A stretch of 64,000 nt of DNA from Heracleum sosnowskyi (GCA_030848705.1 CM061235.1:134671228-134735227), one strand, 5' to 3'. Numbered from the stretch's first letter, positions 20,224 through 34,749 are shown. Made by a program: numbers and translations. The notes: generated by a model from the sequence alone, not told the origin.

Positions 20224-23067
20224 TTTGTGGATCGGATTTAACACCTGAATCTGGTCACTGAAAGGTAAATCATCAGCAAGTCCTTTGCTGAATCAGATTG
20301 TCAAAGGAGAAGATGGCTAATCTGAAGAGGTTTATTTTAACTATTTTATATATGCTTTGGAATGTAACTGTCTGTGTTTATTGTGTCCATATTCGTATGT
20401 CAGTATGCTACTTCGTCCGATCCATAGGTGTTGTCAATCAGCTTTAGAACGATCATAATGTTTTCATGTTCTTGTAAATCTCTCTAATTTGATGTGTGAT
20501 GATTAATAAGCATATATTGCCTATGTCGATTATGAAATATGATAACATTTTAATGTATCATTTTGTCTTGATTATGAAATTATGCATGACAACGGATTTA
20601 TGTATCATTGTGTTTAGGAAGTTCAAAGATAATAACAAATTTAACAAAATATTAGTGTCAAAAACATTGAATCACAAGCTCAACATACCAAATTTCACCA
20701 AGTGTTTGAAATGTATTAAGATCAGATGGAAATGAGTGCAGTACGTAGATCCCGAAGATGATGTGTTGTGATCGAGTTTCAAGACTTAAATCTAGTAATT
20801 ACATGACTAGAATCAAAAATAATCTTTTGTCGTGTTTTTGTTCAAATGAGTTTGTCCATTATATTATCCAAACTATTGTAATCTTTTCTAGCCCCTTTTG
20901 TGGACTTTTAAATTCTCATCTATATATCAATCTTAGGACATGATCAGTGATCAGTTGTACTATAGGCTGGATAAGGGAAATATCTACCACTATCACTCGA
21001 CGCAACTAGTCTATCCAATGATACGAAGTTCATCACTTGCTGCATCTTAATTAAGATCTTCAAAAACATAAGTATAAGTGAGGGGACAGAGAGAAAAATG
21101 TTAATGTTAGCAATGATGTCAATCAGTCGTTTCATGTAGTAAGAATGTTAGATTTCTTTGTATTGGTTTCTTTAGTGTTCATTGAAGCTAAATTTTGGTT
21201 TGTTTGTGTTTTTTCCATGTGATCATAAAATCATATTTGTGTTTTCAATTCTCTTGATAAGTATGATAACTTTTTAAGGTTTATGTAAAATTTGTTTTAC
21301 CAATGATACTCTAATATTAGAGATATCATTTTAAACACAACACAGAAGGACCCTTAGCACGGAGTTTGTTCCTAAGTTTCAGCTGTAATTTCAGCTGATT
21401 TTTACTTTTTTAGTCATGATTTGGGCTTTCTGTAGTGTTCAATGCATATAACAGCTATTTTTATCAATCTTACCAGTTTGGTTCACATACATTGCCAAAC
21501 CCTTTTTCTAAAATTGTCTCTCCGAGTGCTTCTTAGTTGAGCTGAAATGTTGATTATCAGAGATTTAGTTGTATTTGTTTAACAGTAACGATTAATTTTA
21601 AAGATATTAGTCAAGACATTATGTTTGTTCATGGTGCAAACTGCATGAAAGAATCGAACTATTTATAGTTTCTGTGAATATCTCTAAAGTCCAACAATAA
21701 GGTTTCAGCTCTTGGAATATGGTACTATATTCACAATTCATATTCATACTTCACTATGATTTACTTCTAGCAGTTCCAGTTTAATTTTTCTTATGTCCCT
21801 GATCCACAGTCATGTAATCGACTTGACTAACTAAAGATCACCTAAAATTGTTTCTGATGCTATATCAGGAAAAACCATATAAAAAAAATAGAGATTAGGG
21901 GGAGTATTAAACAATATTGTTTCAAATAGACACAAATACATGATGAGATGATGAGAATTTTATTATTGTATATATATGATTTAAGAACACTTGATAAAAT
22001 AATTCACAGAAAAAAAAACCTTTTAGAACCAGGTGAAACCCTAGAATACATCATGATTAGTAGTAAAAATCATTGATAAATGATAAGTATATCTCAGTTT
22101 ACCTGAATATTTGCATTCTCTATTGCAAGAAAATTAAAGCCCCTTCAACAACAAAACAAAAACGTAGTACAATTATTATATGGAACCGGAAAGAGATTGT
22201 GAGAAAGATGACTCCCACTGATCTCTTTGTTTTGCTTGGCATGTGAAGTGAACCTAACTTGACAAGTATATCTGATCATACCGTTTGATCATGGGTTTTT
22301 TTTGTCAGTACCTCCATATATATACACCACTTTCTGTGTCTGGCGTGGGTGCTAGCTAATATGTATTAAACAGTTCATTTATCTACAAATATCTACAGTT
22401 CATTTATCTAATTCTTAAGTGGTTTCCCCTTAATTATTGTGTGAGAGTTAAACGGCAGTACTGGAAACCATTCATCCTATATTTTTTGTTGGATAAACGG
22501 TTCTGTAAAATAGTCATTCTTCTCTAAGATTTGACACTCACTTTGTACCTCAATGTTCCTGTCAGGCATTGTTGTAAATCAATATCTATGTGTCGAGAGT
22601 CGAGTGCTTCCTCGTCTATATGAATTCCCCGAGTTATTGGATAGATGAGAATAATGCTAGACACACATTAATGCTCAAAAAGAAGTTCTGAGTACCTTCA
22701 TGCTTTTAAAAAAGTGAAGTAGGTTATGAGTGTGAGGATTAGATTCATGCACCTGAATTTGCATGAAGTAAGGTTAATTACACTTTCTGAGCTTAATGCA
22801 GTTTATATATTTATGATTTCATTGTGACTTATCCAGTTCTTCAGGTTCTGAAATTTTTAATCAGAGAGAACTAATAACAAGAAATCAAATTAATAATTAC
22901 GCCAGGGATATTTATGAAGAGGGGTGTAAATAGAGATGTAAGTAATTAGAAAAAAAAAAAAAATAGAGATGTTAGTAACTAACCTCCTTTAATTTATTTC
23001 ATCACCCTTTTCGGTAGAGAGTAAAGCATAATTGTCAGAAGTTGCTTGGCTGAAACACATGTGAAAT
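20224..23067. other. 3' flank of the TCP gene and intergenic DNA
   Basis: The first few hundred bases should hold the 3' untranslated region, though I see no decisive polyadenylation signal. Open frames here (20496-20735, 20758-20943 and 20944-21135) are short and featureless. No repeat with clear ends was recognised. Confidence 0.4.
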
Positions 23068-23075
23068 GTAGTGCT

Positions 23076-23566
23076 TAGGGTGACAAAATCAGACCCGACC
23101 CGACAACCCGACACGAATTCGATCCGAAAAGTACGAATTCGGGTTGGAGTTTTTCGGGTTCGGGTTGACCCAAAAAATTCGGGTCATTTTCGGGTTAATT
23201 TCGGGTTACCCGAAACTTACCCGAAATAATATTTATATAATATAAAATGAAATATATTCTGAAAATACCTATATTTTATATTATTTGTTATTTAAATTAA
23301 TATATATTCTAATTCAATAATATTAAAATTAATTTATATGATCAAAATATAATTTATTTATTATTTATAATATATAATTTATATTTATTAAATAAATAAT
23401 TATTATTTCGGGTTGGGTTCGGGTTACTCATAAATTTTCGGGTTGGGTTCGGGTTGAGTATTCTGACCCATTAAAATTTCGGGTCGGGTTCGGATTGGAT
23501 CAAATTTGTGACCCGAGTCTGTCAACCCGACCTGAACCTGACCCGAACCCGAAATTGTCAACCCTA
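23076..23566. mobile_element. 491-bp hAT-like MITE
   Basis: The ends are TAGGGTGACAA and the complement of TTGTCAACCCTA. Both subterminal zones are filled with CCCGA/TCGGG motifs (TTCGGGTTGGGTTCGGGTTA and similar), in inverted arrangement around an AT-rich centre. The flanks are GTAGTGCT (23068-23075) and ATAGTGCT (23567-23574), an 8-bp duplication with one mismatch, as expected for hAT elements. Non-coding. Confidence 0.8.
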
Positions 23567-23730
23567 ATAGTGCTCTTGGTATATATTCTAAAAAAGAAAA
23601 ATACTAAAAAAAACTGTAGCAAGAAAGGAACGAGCTTGTTACAAATATATGAGAACAGAACTGAATCAATCGATATTTATACTCTTTATTAATAAGCAAA
23701 ACAATGTTAAAATGGCGCAGTACTGACGTA

Positions 23731-24280
23731 CTAAAGTATCAAATTTGGTTATCACTTAACCTGGATTCGATTACTCACAACTACATAATTATATAAGATT
23801 TATTTACTTTAAATTTTTTAACTTCATCCAGGGTTCGATTCCTTACAACTACGTAATTATACAAGATTTATTTATTTACTTTAAATTCAATAGTTTAATC
23901 GAGCGTTAGATTCTTTGCAGCTACGTAATCATACAAGATTTATTTATTTACTTTAATTTCTTTAGCTTTATGCATAGTTCGATTATCTATAACTACTAAA
24001 GTACCAAAGTACCAAATTTGGTTATCACTTAACCCGGGTTCGATTACTCGCAACTACATAAGTATACAAGATTTATTTACTTTAAATTATTTAGCTTCAT
24101 CCAGGTTTCGATTCCTTACAACTACGTAATTATACAAGATTTATTTATTTACTTTAAATTCAATAGTTTCATCGAGCGTTAGATTCTTTGCAGCTACGTA
24201 ATCATACAAGATTTATTTATTTACTTTAATTTATTTAGTTTTATGCACAGTTCGATTGTCTATAACTACATAATTAAATA
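23731..24280. repeat. Two-level tandem repeat: two 273-bp copies, each of four sub-units of about 70 bp
   Basis: The block starting ACTAAAGTAyCAAATTTGG (about 23730) repeats at about 23995-24016 with a 273-bp period. Within each copy the pattern TTCGATT...CAACTACrTAA.TATACAAGATTTATTTA recurs about four times. The two large copies are very similar, so the second-level duplication is recent relative to the first. About 100 bp further on is CTCATGCTCGGCACGG (24381-24396), a Helitron-tail-like hairpin, so this could be the tandem-repeat part of a Helitron. Confidence 0.8.
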
Positions 24281-24399
24281 GTTATTTACTTATTATAAAT
24301 TTTTATCATTCAATTCTCGAGAAATACATTTTTAAATCATATTTATTAATAATTTATTAATACTAATATTTTAATGTCGACTCATGCTCGGCACGGATA

Positions 24400-27300
24400 T
24401 ATATTTTTGATTATAAAATTATATAGTTAGTTACTTTCTTATATTTGCTTTATAAACTTGTTAATCATGTCAAATATTATATATATGCAAAAATTAATAA
24501 TGCCATTAAAAATTGGATCATCTTTGAGTTTCAATTCTGATCAGATGCTACAGCAGCAAAAACTAAACATAAGAATAATATGAACACAAATGTACATGAC
24601 AGGAGTGACTGCAGGTTCAGGAGCTGATCATCATGATGTGTTTCGAAGGGTAGGATTTGCTATTTAATCAAAACTTATTTTTCAGATTTACCCGTTTTGT
24701 GTCGTATATTTGTAATTTAAATTTTTATACCAATATTAGATAATTCATTAGGAAAAAAAAAATAGTAGAGCATTTGTCTCCGCATTATGCTGAGAACATA
24801 ATAGATTTATTGTAGTATGCTGACAATTAATATATGTCCCTTTCTCCTTTAGGCTTGTGCTATGTCAGTGTCCTTGCTCAAAAATAGCAATGCTGTCATT
24901 TTGTTGTCCACAATATGCAGATATCTATTTTCCTTTGATATATTAACTCTTGATCCGAGACTTGTAGATGAAGAAGTTTACTGCAACTGGGTAACTTCTA
25001 GACGTTTGCAATCTTAATCGCATATGTTTCGGAATCTAGATTGATGAGGTCTAATTGTACTGAATAATATTGATCTATCAAATCTTCTTTTAAGGTTAAA
25101 TGTCTCTTATAAACTTTGAATTTTGTGTAAGATATATCAGAGAGATTGTACAAATCGGAACCTATAGTTTTGGCAAAATAAACTAATGAATTACGATCGG
25201 TCAGAAAGTTACTATCTTTAACCTTAATATCTCCCAATTTTAGTCTAGGTTAATTTGACTTGTCCTCCATATATCTTAAATAGGCACATTTTTGATGAGG
25301 TAAACTTAGAAGTATATCCATAGGAAACATACATGTACTCCTAAAATAGAATTTCAGAAAAACTACAAACATGAACATCATAAAGGAATGGAGAGGGTAT
25401 AGTCTATATCGATTTGAGGGATCCGCTTACCTCTATTATTTGGAAAATTAAGGAAGTGCAAAACCAGTTGACTCAAATTGATAGTGCATTTGTCACTTTT
25501 GTAATTTGGAAGATGAACTCAAAACTCAGTTGGTGTTAATTTGACAGACACTAGTTTGTCATTGTCCATTATACCTTTAGAATAAAAGCAACATATCAAT
25601 TCATGTTCTCTTCTGCATAATGGATTAGGCATCTTTTCTGAAAATTTAGTGTGGTAGCCAACAGGGACGGACAAGGCTCTTCAATCGTAAAAAGGAAGGC
25701 ACCCTCTTTTTTCGGATGAGACAGACGGGACATCAATGGACAAACTTGGGCTAAAAAAGTGTGGGTATATATATTTGTTTTAATGTCATTGGCTCAGGTC
25801 AGGTTTGTTCGTAGCTTAACGTACGACTTGTCTGGCATTGTACATTGTAGAATTGAACATGGATGAAGCCATCATTTGCTGTGCATTAAGAGGGATTTTC
25901 AGATATATTGGAGAATGATGTCAACCAATATTTAGAGATGTCTTTGATCAAGTCTATTTGTTCTCTTGAAGTATTAGATATATACTCAATGCAGTAGTCC
26001 TCATTAGTATAATTCTATTATTACTGTAAATTAGAAAGAGTAGAGCTAATAACTAGCTGGTGCAGATTTCATACTGATCGAAATTCCAAAGACGTGCGAG
26101 TTTTTGGTGAATCTTTATCGGCAAAACAGCTTACTTCAGTTAATATTATCTGGAATACTCATTAATTATAGTAGTCTAGAAGAAAATGTCTTAGAATCGT
26201 AGTCGAATTTGAATTCCCCGACATTTGAAAACCAGTGTACAGTAGTACAACAAGAAAGATAGGTTTAAACTTAACCCAACAGGCGTAAAGTAGCATAGCA
26301 GATATCAATAATTAAAAGAAATATTAGTACGTAAATATTAGTCTCTTTTGAAACATGTCTAGCTAGAACCTTTAGAGCAAATTTTATTAAAATACAGAGT
26401 AAGGCCTGAAAAGAAAACTCAGAAATAGCAATTAAATGTATGGTAAGCTACCTAGAAGAACTGCATTCGTAAACCCATCCCAGTGCAGCTCATCCGCATT
26501 GTTGTTAATGAAGTTAGTATATATATATATGGCTTGAAGAATTATGTTTGTCAAACTAACAAATTTGTGATATAGAATATAAAGCCCGGCCGGATGATAG
26601 TAGCTAGCAACAGTTAGATATGATTCATCCACAAAATAATCCACTATCATTTTTTAACCAAGATGATCGAATATAATTTTATCAAACTCCCACACCACAC
26701 AAATCACTTGATTAACACTAATTATCTTTAACAACAACAAGAGAACTGAAACTCTAAAATTAATGCACAGGTGAACACTTTAAGATCACCCGGTCTGACA
26801 TATTCACATAATAACCATTTAATTAATTCTTCTAACTGTTACCAGTATAACATTAGCTGCAAAGCATACGTACATGTATAGATTCACACTCCATGTGTTA
26901 TATTTAGGAACCCTTAATTTTAATTTAAGCTCAGACTCAGATCTATTGTGTATAAGAAGAAATTTGTTTGCATTAAAGGCAATGGTCGGATGTAATTAGA
27001 TACACATATCTGGGAGAGCTACATGGGTTTAGATAATCCATCCTCGTCTGAAAACTGGAGATTTAGAGTTTAGGGCACAGATTTCTAGGGTACTCAATTT
27101 TCTCCCACAGAGACCAAAAACAAAAAAAAAAGGGAAAATACTAAGGGAGAAATCTTTTTATATATACAGATCTAACCTATAATGGCATTGATGTTATTTG
27201 ATCTGCCCGCCTTAGAGATGTTTCATTCTCTTTAGTCTATGTTGTGATTTTGAACTTCCTTTTAGCTACTATTCATGCCCTCTGCAGTTGAACATATGAC

Positions 27301-30277
27301 TACAGTATCTCTGCAAGAACCCGGCTCGATTGCTTCTCCGAGTTCTCATGATAAACGAGAACATACAAATGTGAATTTGACCCTTACACATATATAAAAA
27401 ACCAATTGAGAACATTACACAGAATAGATGAGTTTTAGATAAAAGAACCTAACTGGAGGGCTCAGAGAGATTAGGGTTCAGAGAGATTATAGCTAGAAAC
27501 CATGAACACAGATCTGGTATGAACTGAAACAACCTAAACAGAATGAGAACCCTACAGGAAAGAGAATAGGTACTATTTAGCAAAAAAAAAGGATAATAAA
27601 TACTAATATATTCTATACTTTAATTTGGGAGCTAGAACCCTAGGACCTTATCACCTTATACGAAAATTACACTAGAGTACGTATTTCAAAAAAAAGTAGT
27701 ATAAAAATATGTTGCAAGAGAACTAGGAAAAAGAAACTTTATTGTCGAAAAGAGTAAAGTTATAATCTTTGATAGCTCCAGTCCAATAATAAGACAGCAC
27801 ACTTCAATGTTCTTTTATTTAATTAAACGGCCCAATTTGACACGGAAAATGGTGTGTGGTCTGTTAATTTTTATGTTTTTTTATTTCTTTTATCGGCCCT
27901 ATAGGGTTATTGTACTGTGAATGTCACATGGGTACAATGAAAGATATCGTTACCAACCCAAGAAATCAAAATAGTGTTATTATAATACTAATTTTGGTGT
28001 TAAAATGATACTATTCATAAAATGTATTCTAACTCAAACATTAAAGGGAATCTTTTACATAAAAAATGAAATATTCTAACTTTTTCTCATTTTTATATTC
28101 TTAATAAATCTAAAATTGAAAAATACAAAAGAAAGAAGTTCAATAGGACAATAAAAAACTTATTTTATTAACAAACATAAGGGTATAGTGAGAATTTTGA
28201 AAGTCACCAAATTTGGTGTCAAAGGATCACCAAATGTAGTTTTGTCACCAAATTTGGTGACCCAAAACTCATTTGTTGTCTTTGAGTCACCTGTTGCATT
28301 GGAGTTGTTTTTACACTATACCAATCACTATTATAGTGATTTAATGTTAGATTGGAGTTGCTTTTAGGATACGGCACCGTATAATTACTAAACACTTGTA
28401 CAAGCAGAACAAGAGATCGATATAGGTCGTTTTGAAATCCAAGATTTTGTACTCATATTAGGTCGTTTTGAAACTGTTAATGACTATTGCTGGTGTTTTC
28501 TCTCATTACAAGCCACACGAGCATGACATTTTAATGTTGCAGTTTTTCAAATTTCCTAGTATCTTGAATAGGATCCTTTGCCCGGATGGGGTTAAGTGAG
28601 AAAGTTGTTAAAATGAGTAACTGGCTACCTGGTTTCTAGCCAGTCGGATTGTTAAGGTTATGAAGATCGATATCCGCTGAAGTATATCCATAGATTTACT
28701 ATTGTACAGTATTTATAATAAGTTTAAAACAATTTTTTCTAAGCTATTGTTCATCATAAACTTATTAATAACATTTTCAGTATGTTCGCAAAAGGTTTGC
28801 TCAACATGCTTTTTTAATTTATTTTTAAAGGTATAAATTAGTTTTGTAGAACATTAACATTAATGTAATTTAGATTTTGTTTTTATACAAAAAATATTGT
28901 ATTTTTCATAGAACTTTTTTTGTGTTCTGAAGATATTTTTCTATATTATGCAATTTATATTTTGTTTATTAATTTTTTTTAATATGTTATGTATTTTGTA
29001 TGTATTTTTATTTTTTCTTATTTTGTATCTTACCTTACGTAGTTAAGTACATGTTTAGAAATATTTGTATCTATCACATTCATTTTTCTATATTTATAAT
29101 GTTGCATATGTTAAATCTGCTTTATTTGTTACCGATTATAGTTTACCAGGAACTTAGATAAACAATCGTCATAAAAATTTGTTTTAAAAATTTAATAAAC
29201 ATATGCAACTGTATATATTTAATATAATCAATTTGATCTCTCACGATTCAATTTAAAATAATATAAACTTCTAAACATATTAATTGCTAACATAACCTTC
29301 TAAAAATCTAAAAAATATATATATTAAATTTAATTGATGTGAGATGTTATCAAGTGCGGGATAAATTTCATACTCTCAGTGAGTTTATCATTCATAGTGA
29401 ATTTTACAATAAATTTTGAAGTTTAAATTTTTTGTTAAATCTATCTAAACACCTCTCTTATCTATAGTTTACGTGAAGAGTAGTATCATAAAACTAGAAA
29501 TATTATTTCATAAAGTTAGACTTAGTTTTCTTTTATAGTTCATTAATTTTATTGATCAATAAAAAATGATAAGATCATGTGTACAATGGATCGATTTTTG
29601 GTTAAATTTATTATTTTGTCGTTTATAATCCATCATATTTTTTATGGTGAGAGGAGAACAAGAATTATATTTTCAAGGTGTATGACCATCTCTAAAATCA
29701 TGTCTATTTAAATAACCACTCAATATATTAATGTATGGAGTAAATACTTAGCCAATCAAGTTTTATGGAGACACCATATATATTTTGCAATTAAAATTTT
29801 ACGAAATATAATATTTTGTCAATTATATTATATGAAAATCATTATTAATTTCATTGAAAACTTTAAAAATATATATGTTTTTCAGGACGAACATTGTAAA
29901 ATATATTGTTCTGCGAAATATATTGAGTTTGTAAAAAATCCATACTTAGTTTGCAAAACATATATTGTTTTCAAGAATTTCAATGAAATAATGATTTTAA
30001 TAAAACATATTTTAGAAAATAATAAATTTTGTTATTTTTTGATTACAAAATATAATAAATTTTGCAATATTTTGATCGCAGAAATCTCAGGTCTCTGTAA
30101 ACTTTTCTATATACTTAGCAATTGTATTCATTTTTGAACTTCAAATGGGAGTCAGTTCATTTCTCTCGCCTATCCCTCTTCTTCCTTTTCCAAATCCTAA
30201 CCCCTAAATTTTTGAACCCCATCAATTCAACCCTCTTTTCAACTTACGTTTTTCTTTTTCTACTTTAATCCTAGATA
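24400..30277. other. 5.9 kb of AT-rich intergenic DNA without a supportable gene
   Basis: Open frames (24998-25237 and 26432-26650 on the minus strand, 29832-30137 on the plus strand) are short, AT-rich and match nothing I know. Around 27950-28370 are repeated GTCACCAAATTTGGTG palindromes and TTGGAGTTGyTTTTA strings, probably a MITE fragment, but I could not fix both ends. (TA)n runs occur near 26520. I found no tRNA or rRNA gene. Confidence 0.4.
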
Positions 30278-30679
30278 ATGCCTGTCTTCCTCTTAATTTG
30301 GCTTTTCCATCTCATGATTCTCTTGTTTATATATGTGAATGTTGCATCCTCACAATTGGAATATGGCCTCGAAATATCTTGTTCCTCCATATCCATCATC
30401 TTTGATGATATATCGTTGAAACTTTTTAAATTAGAAAATTCTTTGATCCTTGAAAATTTGAATATCTTTCAAACAAAAGTAAATGGGTATTTAGAAAAAG
30501 AAAACTTCAACCTTTTTACATATGTCTCTAATTTTACAAATGAACTCGGATCTGGTCTTTTCTTCGGGTTTGAAATGAAACTTGTACTTAGAGAAACTTT
30601 ATTCAGAGGCGGCTATACTCTTAAGGTTATTCAAAGATTTCAGCTGAGGTCTACTCCAACCTCTCAACGTGGTCGTTGA
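30278..30679 (+). CDS. Hypothetical 133-codon ORF with a hydrophobic N-terminus (doubtful)
   Basis: The frame starts with about 25 hydrophobic residues (MPVFLLIWLFHLMILLFIYV) followed by ASS-Q, which resembles a secretion signal. The rest is Phe-, Leu- and Asn-rich with a short basic tail (RSTPTSQRGR). I recognise no family. A pyrimidine-rich stretch (30160-30270) precedes it. It is somewhat longer than the chance frames around it, but the AT-rich context makes a random ORF quite possible. Confidence 0.2.
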   Translation: MPVFLLIWLFHLMILLFIYVNVASSQLEYGLEISCSSISIIFDDISLKLFKLENSLILENLNIFQTKVNGYLEKENFNLFTYVSNFTNELGSGLFFGFEMKLVLRETLFRGGYTLKVIQRFQLRSTPTSQRGR

Positions 30680-33600
30680 TACGAGAATATAGTTTATATG
30701 GCACAAGGTAACTCATCTAGTAGAGTTTATTCACTTGATAATTTAGTTGTCATGTTGGAACTTCTCATGAATATGCTTCATTTAAGAAATTGTTGTTAGA
30801 CTTTTGACTAGTGCCACATTTGTTTATGAGATCATGTATGAATTATACGATCGAGTTTACTATTCATTTCTCACAAATCTCATGGTCAACTTAGCATAAG
30901 TAATTTTGTTGTCTCTTTGCCTTTGTTCTTATGTCGGACTAATAATCGGGACAAAAGTTATGATTTACAAGGGATGAAAACTGATACTCTATTTGTTTCT
31001 CTCATTTTTTACAGTTTTTTTTATACTGACACGTATTTTAAGCCTCCTATAAAATATAGTTCTACAACTTATTTTTAAATTTTTTTTTTCTAAATAAAAA
31101 TTTAAACATTATATTTTTATTCAGAAAAAGAAAAAAATTAAAATAATTTATCGAAGTAAATATTAAAGAAATTTTAAAATGCATGTCGAGCCCCCTTACG
31201 CACATGTAAATTAATTGAGGGGGACGGAGGGTGTACTTTTCTTATGAAAAAATTATTTGAAATGTTGGATATTATGACCCGTAATCTTTTTCTAGCGCTA
31301 CTGGACATATAAGACAAATCCTATCGAATTCAAAAGAACCGGAAGCATGTTTGCATAGAATTTGCTACTAGTGACAAAATTTAGATAATTCGTTGGATCA
31401 CACATGTTTATGTTAATCTTGAGAACGTCATGAACTATTAAAAATGTAGTGTGAATATAAATGAAATAATGTTCATTTGGTGTGCTACTAAGAATCGATT
31501 ACTACTAAAGATTTTCTTTTGAAGAATGGTTGTTCTGAAAGTTGTCGGTATTATTAAGGCAGCTGATGAGAGGATTCTGGGAACTGGAAGTTTAGTCCTA
31601 TTTTTTGTTTTGTTTGACACAAAGTTGAGTTCGGGACTTGTTCTATTTTATTTTAACTCCTTAACTTGTCGAGATATTGTACTTTACTCTATGTTGCATA
31701 GAGTCGGAGACTCGGAGTATGTTTTTAGACATATTTCATTATATTTATAGAATTAGATAATTAACAAACAAATTGTATTCATTTCTTAAGTACAACAATG
31801 GTCGAGTAAGTTTAATTTGACGGGTTAATTTAAAGTCCCGGAATTTTTATATTCTTCTAGCTACATTTAACATAATTTATATTACCAACAAATTTTGTAA
31901 CTAAAGAAACATATGCGGATGAATTCAAGTAGTCGTACCTTCGTGTTTCTTTTGGAGCCGTGGTCATGTTGCCTTGATTTTATTGCCGGATTATAGAAGT
32001 CTATATATATATATAGCACAGTTGTATATATTAACCTACAGAAATTTGTAATTAGACATAAAAAAATCCTTATATTTGCTCGGAAAATATATATACTATA
32101 AAGTAGGACGGTAAGAGTAATAATTAAATTTCGATCACCTGTCTACTATACTGAAATATGATCAACAACATGTACAATGTTTGTGTATGGTTCTCCAGAA
32201 AACAAGGAAGTACTTGAGAAGATGTAACCTGTCAAACAAACAGGAAGAAGATGTAGCTGCACCTATTTCTTACTACGCACAGTAAGATCGAAGACAAAAA
32301 ATGTGCATATAAAAATCGCTGCAGTAAATATGAAAAATGCTAGAGTCTTCAAAAATGATCCCAAAAATTATTACCAAATGCTTATTTGTCATGCTTAGAA
32401 CGGAAACTTTCCTAATAATAATTAATATACGGTCACGAATTAAAATATGTCATGTATCATGTCATCATTTGATAAAAAAAATTAGAACAAATTTGGGTCA
32501 TGCCTAACACTACTCAAAAATTATATCTATGTGCTTTGAATAAATGGTAAATCTTACTTAAACATTTGCTAAATTATGTTATAATAAATATCCGACCGAT
32601 ATGATTTATAATATTATCTGAATGACAACACAACTTTTGGTCCACGAGTTTGATAAAAAAAATGTTTATTTAAAACTATAGGGATGTAGTACAAAATCAA
32701 ACATCCAATCTGCACATAGAAAATGTATAATTAAAACTATAGAGATATAGCAGAAAAATCAAACACCCGATCTGTAGCAGATAGCCGTACAGAACATGAA
32801 ATCTGGGTTCAGATACTTCTGTATTACAAAGTCAAAGAAATAAGAAATATTTGGCAAGCTTGCACATAATTGGCTAACTTCTTAACGTGGACCCACAAAA
32901 TGTTATAACGTCAAACAAAACAGCAATATGAATAAATATTTATGCACAGTCAAAAAAAGGTTCGGATTTTTTCTTCCCCGGAAGTATGCAGTAGTCGTAT
33001 TGAACGATATGCACATACACGGTTTGGAGGAATGTATGTTTGCGATAATAATAGTTGCATATGAGGGTGACCAGACCCGAAATCGACCAGCACAACCCAC
33101 TTTAATATTTGACATAATTCGAACTGACTTATTTACAAATACAAACACAAACCTGACAAATACGGTACTATTTTGGGTATACAGTTTGTCTAGCTAGTCT
33201 CCCACACACGATCCTGTCAAAATTTGAATATTTTTTCTTGTAATAATATATGTTACATATGGGTGCTCTTTTATCGGTGATCGGAGATCAAATCCCGTTA
33301 CATATTTATCTAAATAACCTAATTTGAAGTACATAAGCAGAGATGGGAGAGTGTGTGAGCATTCAAATGAACTTTAGCTAGCCCTCAGTATATTTTTTAA
33401 CATATTTTATAAATGGTTTTTAAAGTAAATGAAATGATCCCTACCTGTGGAGATGTTGTCACTTGTTGGATCATATATAGGACTATACTCCTTATAAGTC
33501 CTTCGTGGGTTTTTTTTTAAAGTTTTCTGGCTAGCTGTGGCTAGTAGGAAAGATGGTGTTACTGGCAAGTGTTTGAAGTGAAAGATAGATGTCCGCATGT

Positions 33601-34749
33601 GTTTATACATGCATCTATATATATAGAAAACGTAAATGTAAAAAGAGAGATCGATATAACAACTTAAAAGCTAACCTTTTGTTACTTGAGTTCAGCACCT
33701 TCATTCTTCGCCAACCTCCACCTTAATTCGTTCTTTGCAGATCGATGCCTTGTTAATTAGCAGAAAGAGATATAGCGATGAGAGAACTACGTGATTGATA
33801 TAAAGAGCAAACCGGAAAGTAGTAACATATATGATTAATAATGGTTTCAATAGCATTGCCTTGCTTATTTTGTATATATAGAAGCCAAAGTTTCTACGAA
33901 CTTATTGCAGCATTGCGTGTGAATATTGCATACGAACTTATTATGAGGTCCTAACACCAATAATGCACCAGCTCTAGCCTTTAGAATTTAGACAAATCCC
34001 GAATATAAAGGAACCTTCTGAAATGCACAACACGCCCTTATGTATAATGGCAAATGGCAAATGGCAAATGGCAATGACTTCATAGTTTTAAGTTATTGCT
34101 TTTTTATTTTCAAATATATATATATATATATTATACTGTACAGAAAAATAAAATAAATTAAACCAATTTTGTAGGCTAAATATAAAAAATTTAAAATTTT
34201 GTAGGTTTTAATTTAGAACGTGGAGAGTTTATGGTTTTAATAACTCGGATTGATCCGATTAAATTGGATATCCGACTGTTAGGATTTCTTGTTAAAAGTG
34301 AATCGAAACTTATTAGTTGTTTTGCCATCAGGAAAACTTTATATTCAATTCGAATATGGTAATATAAATTTGACTTGAAATAGATTACCTATATCAAATT
34401 AATTTTTAATGAGAAAAATTTAGATTTATTAAAGTGAATACAATAATTTAATGTTTCATTTCTTAAAACTCAATATGATTCTCATTAAATTTTTTTATAT
34501 AAAAATTATAAAGTTATCCAAACTGTATAAACTTTAATAGATACAGGCAAAATGTGAATATACACTTAATCAAAGTATACTACTATTACTTGCCAAAAAA
34601 AAATGTATACTACTATTAACGAAAAAAGTTACTGAATTGAATGGAAAACTGAAGTTTATACGCGCAGATACTTATTCCAGTTGTACTAAACTACTAATTA
34701 TGTATACTTTGTGATAATGAGTTCGTTTGGATAAATTTAAAATCTATTA
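30680..34749. other. Intergenic DNA with a Stowaway-like end and simple repeats
   Basis: No gene was recognised. The open frames 31526-31750, 32928-33197 and 33407-33610 overlap frames on the other strand and carry no motif. At 34045-34073 CAAATGG is repeated four times, and (AT)n lies at about 34117-34131. From 34080 on the DNA is very AT-rich. Confidence 0.4.
31008..31232. mobile_element. Degenerate Stowaway-like MITE
   Basis: The right end, GAGGGGGACGGAGGG, resembles the Stowaway terminus GGGACGGAGGGAG. The body (ACACGTATTTTAAGCCTCCTATAAAATATAG...) matches the second copy at 52728-52980 along its length. The left end is decayed. Confidence 0.5.

Noticed and set aside
27950..28370. MITE with GTCACCAAATTTGGTG palindromes
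   Set aside because: One end (TTGGAGTTGyTTTTA) is recognisable, but I could not find a matching opposite end or target duplication.
29832..30137. 101-codon ORF on the plus strand
   Set aside because: Very AT-rich, Ile/Lys/Asn/Phe-biased composition and internal nucleotide repeats indicate a chance frame.
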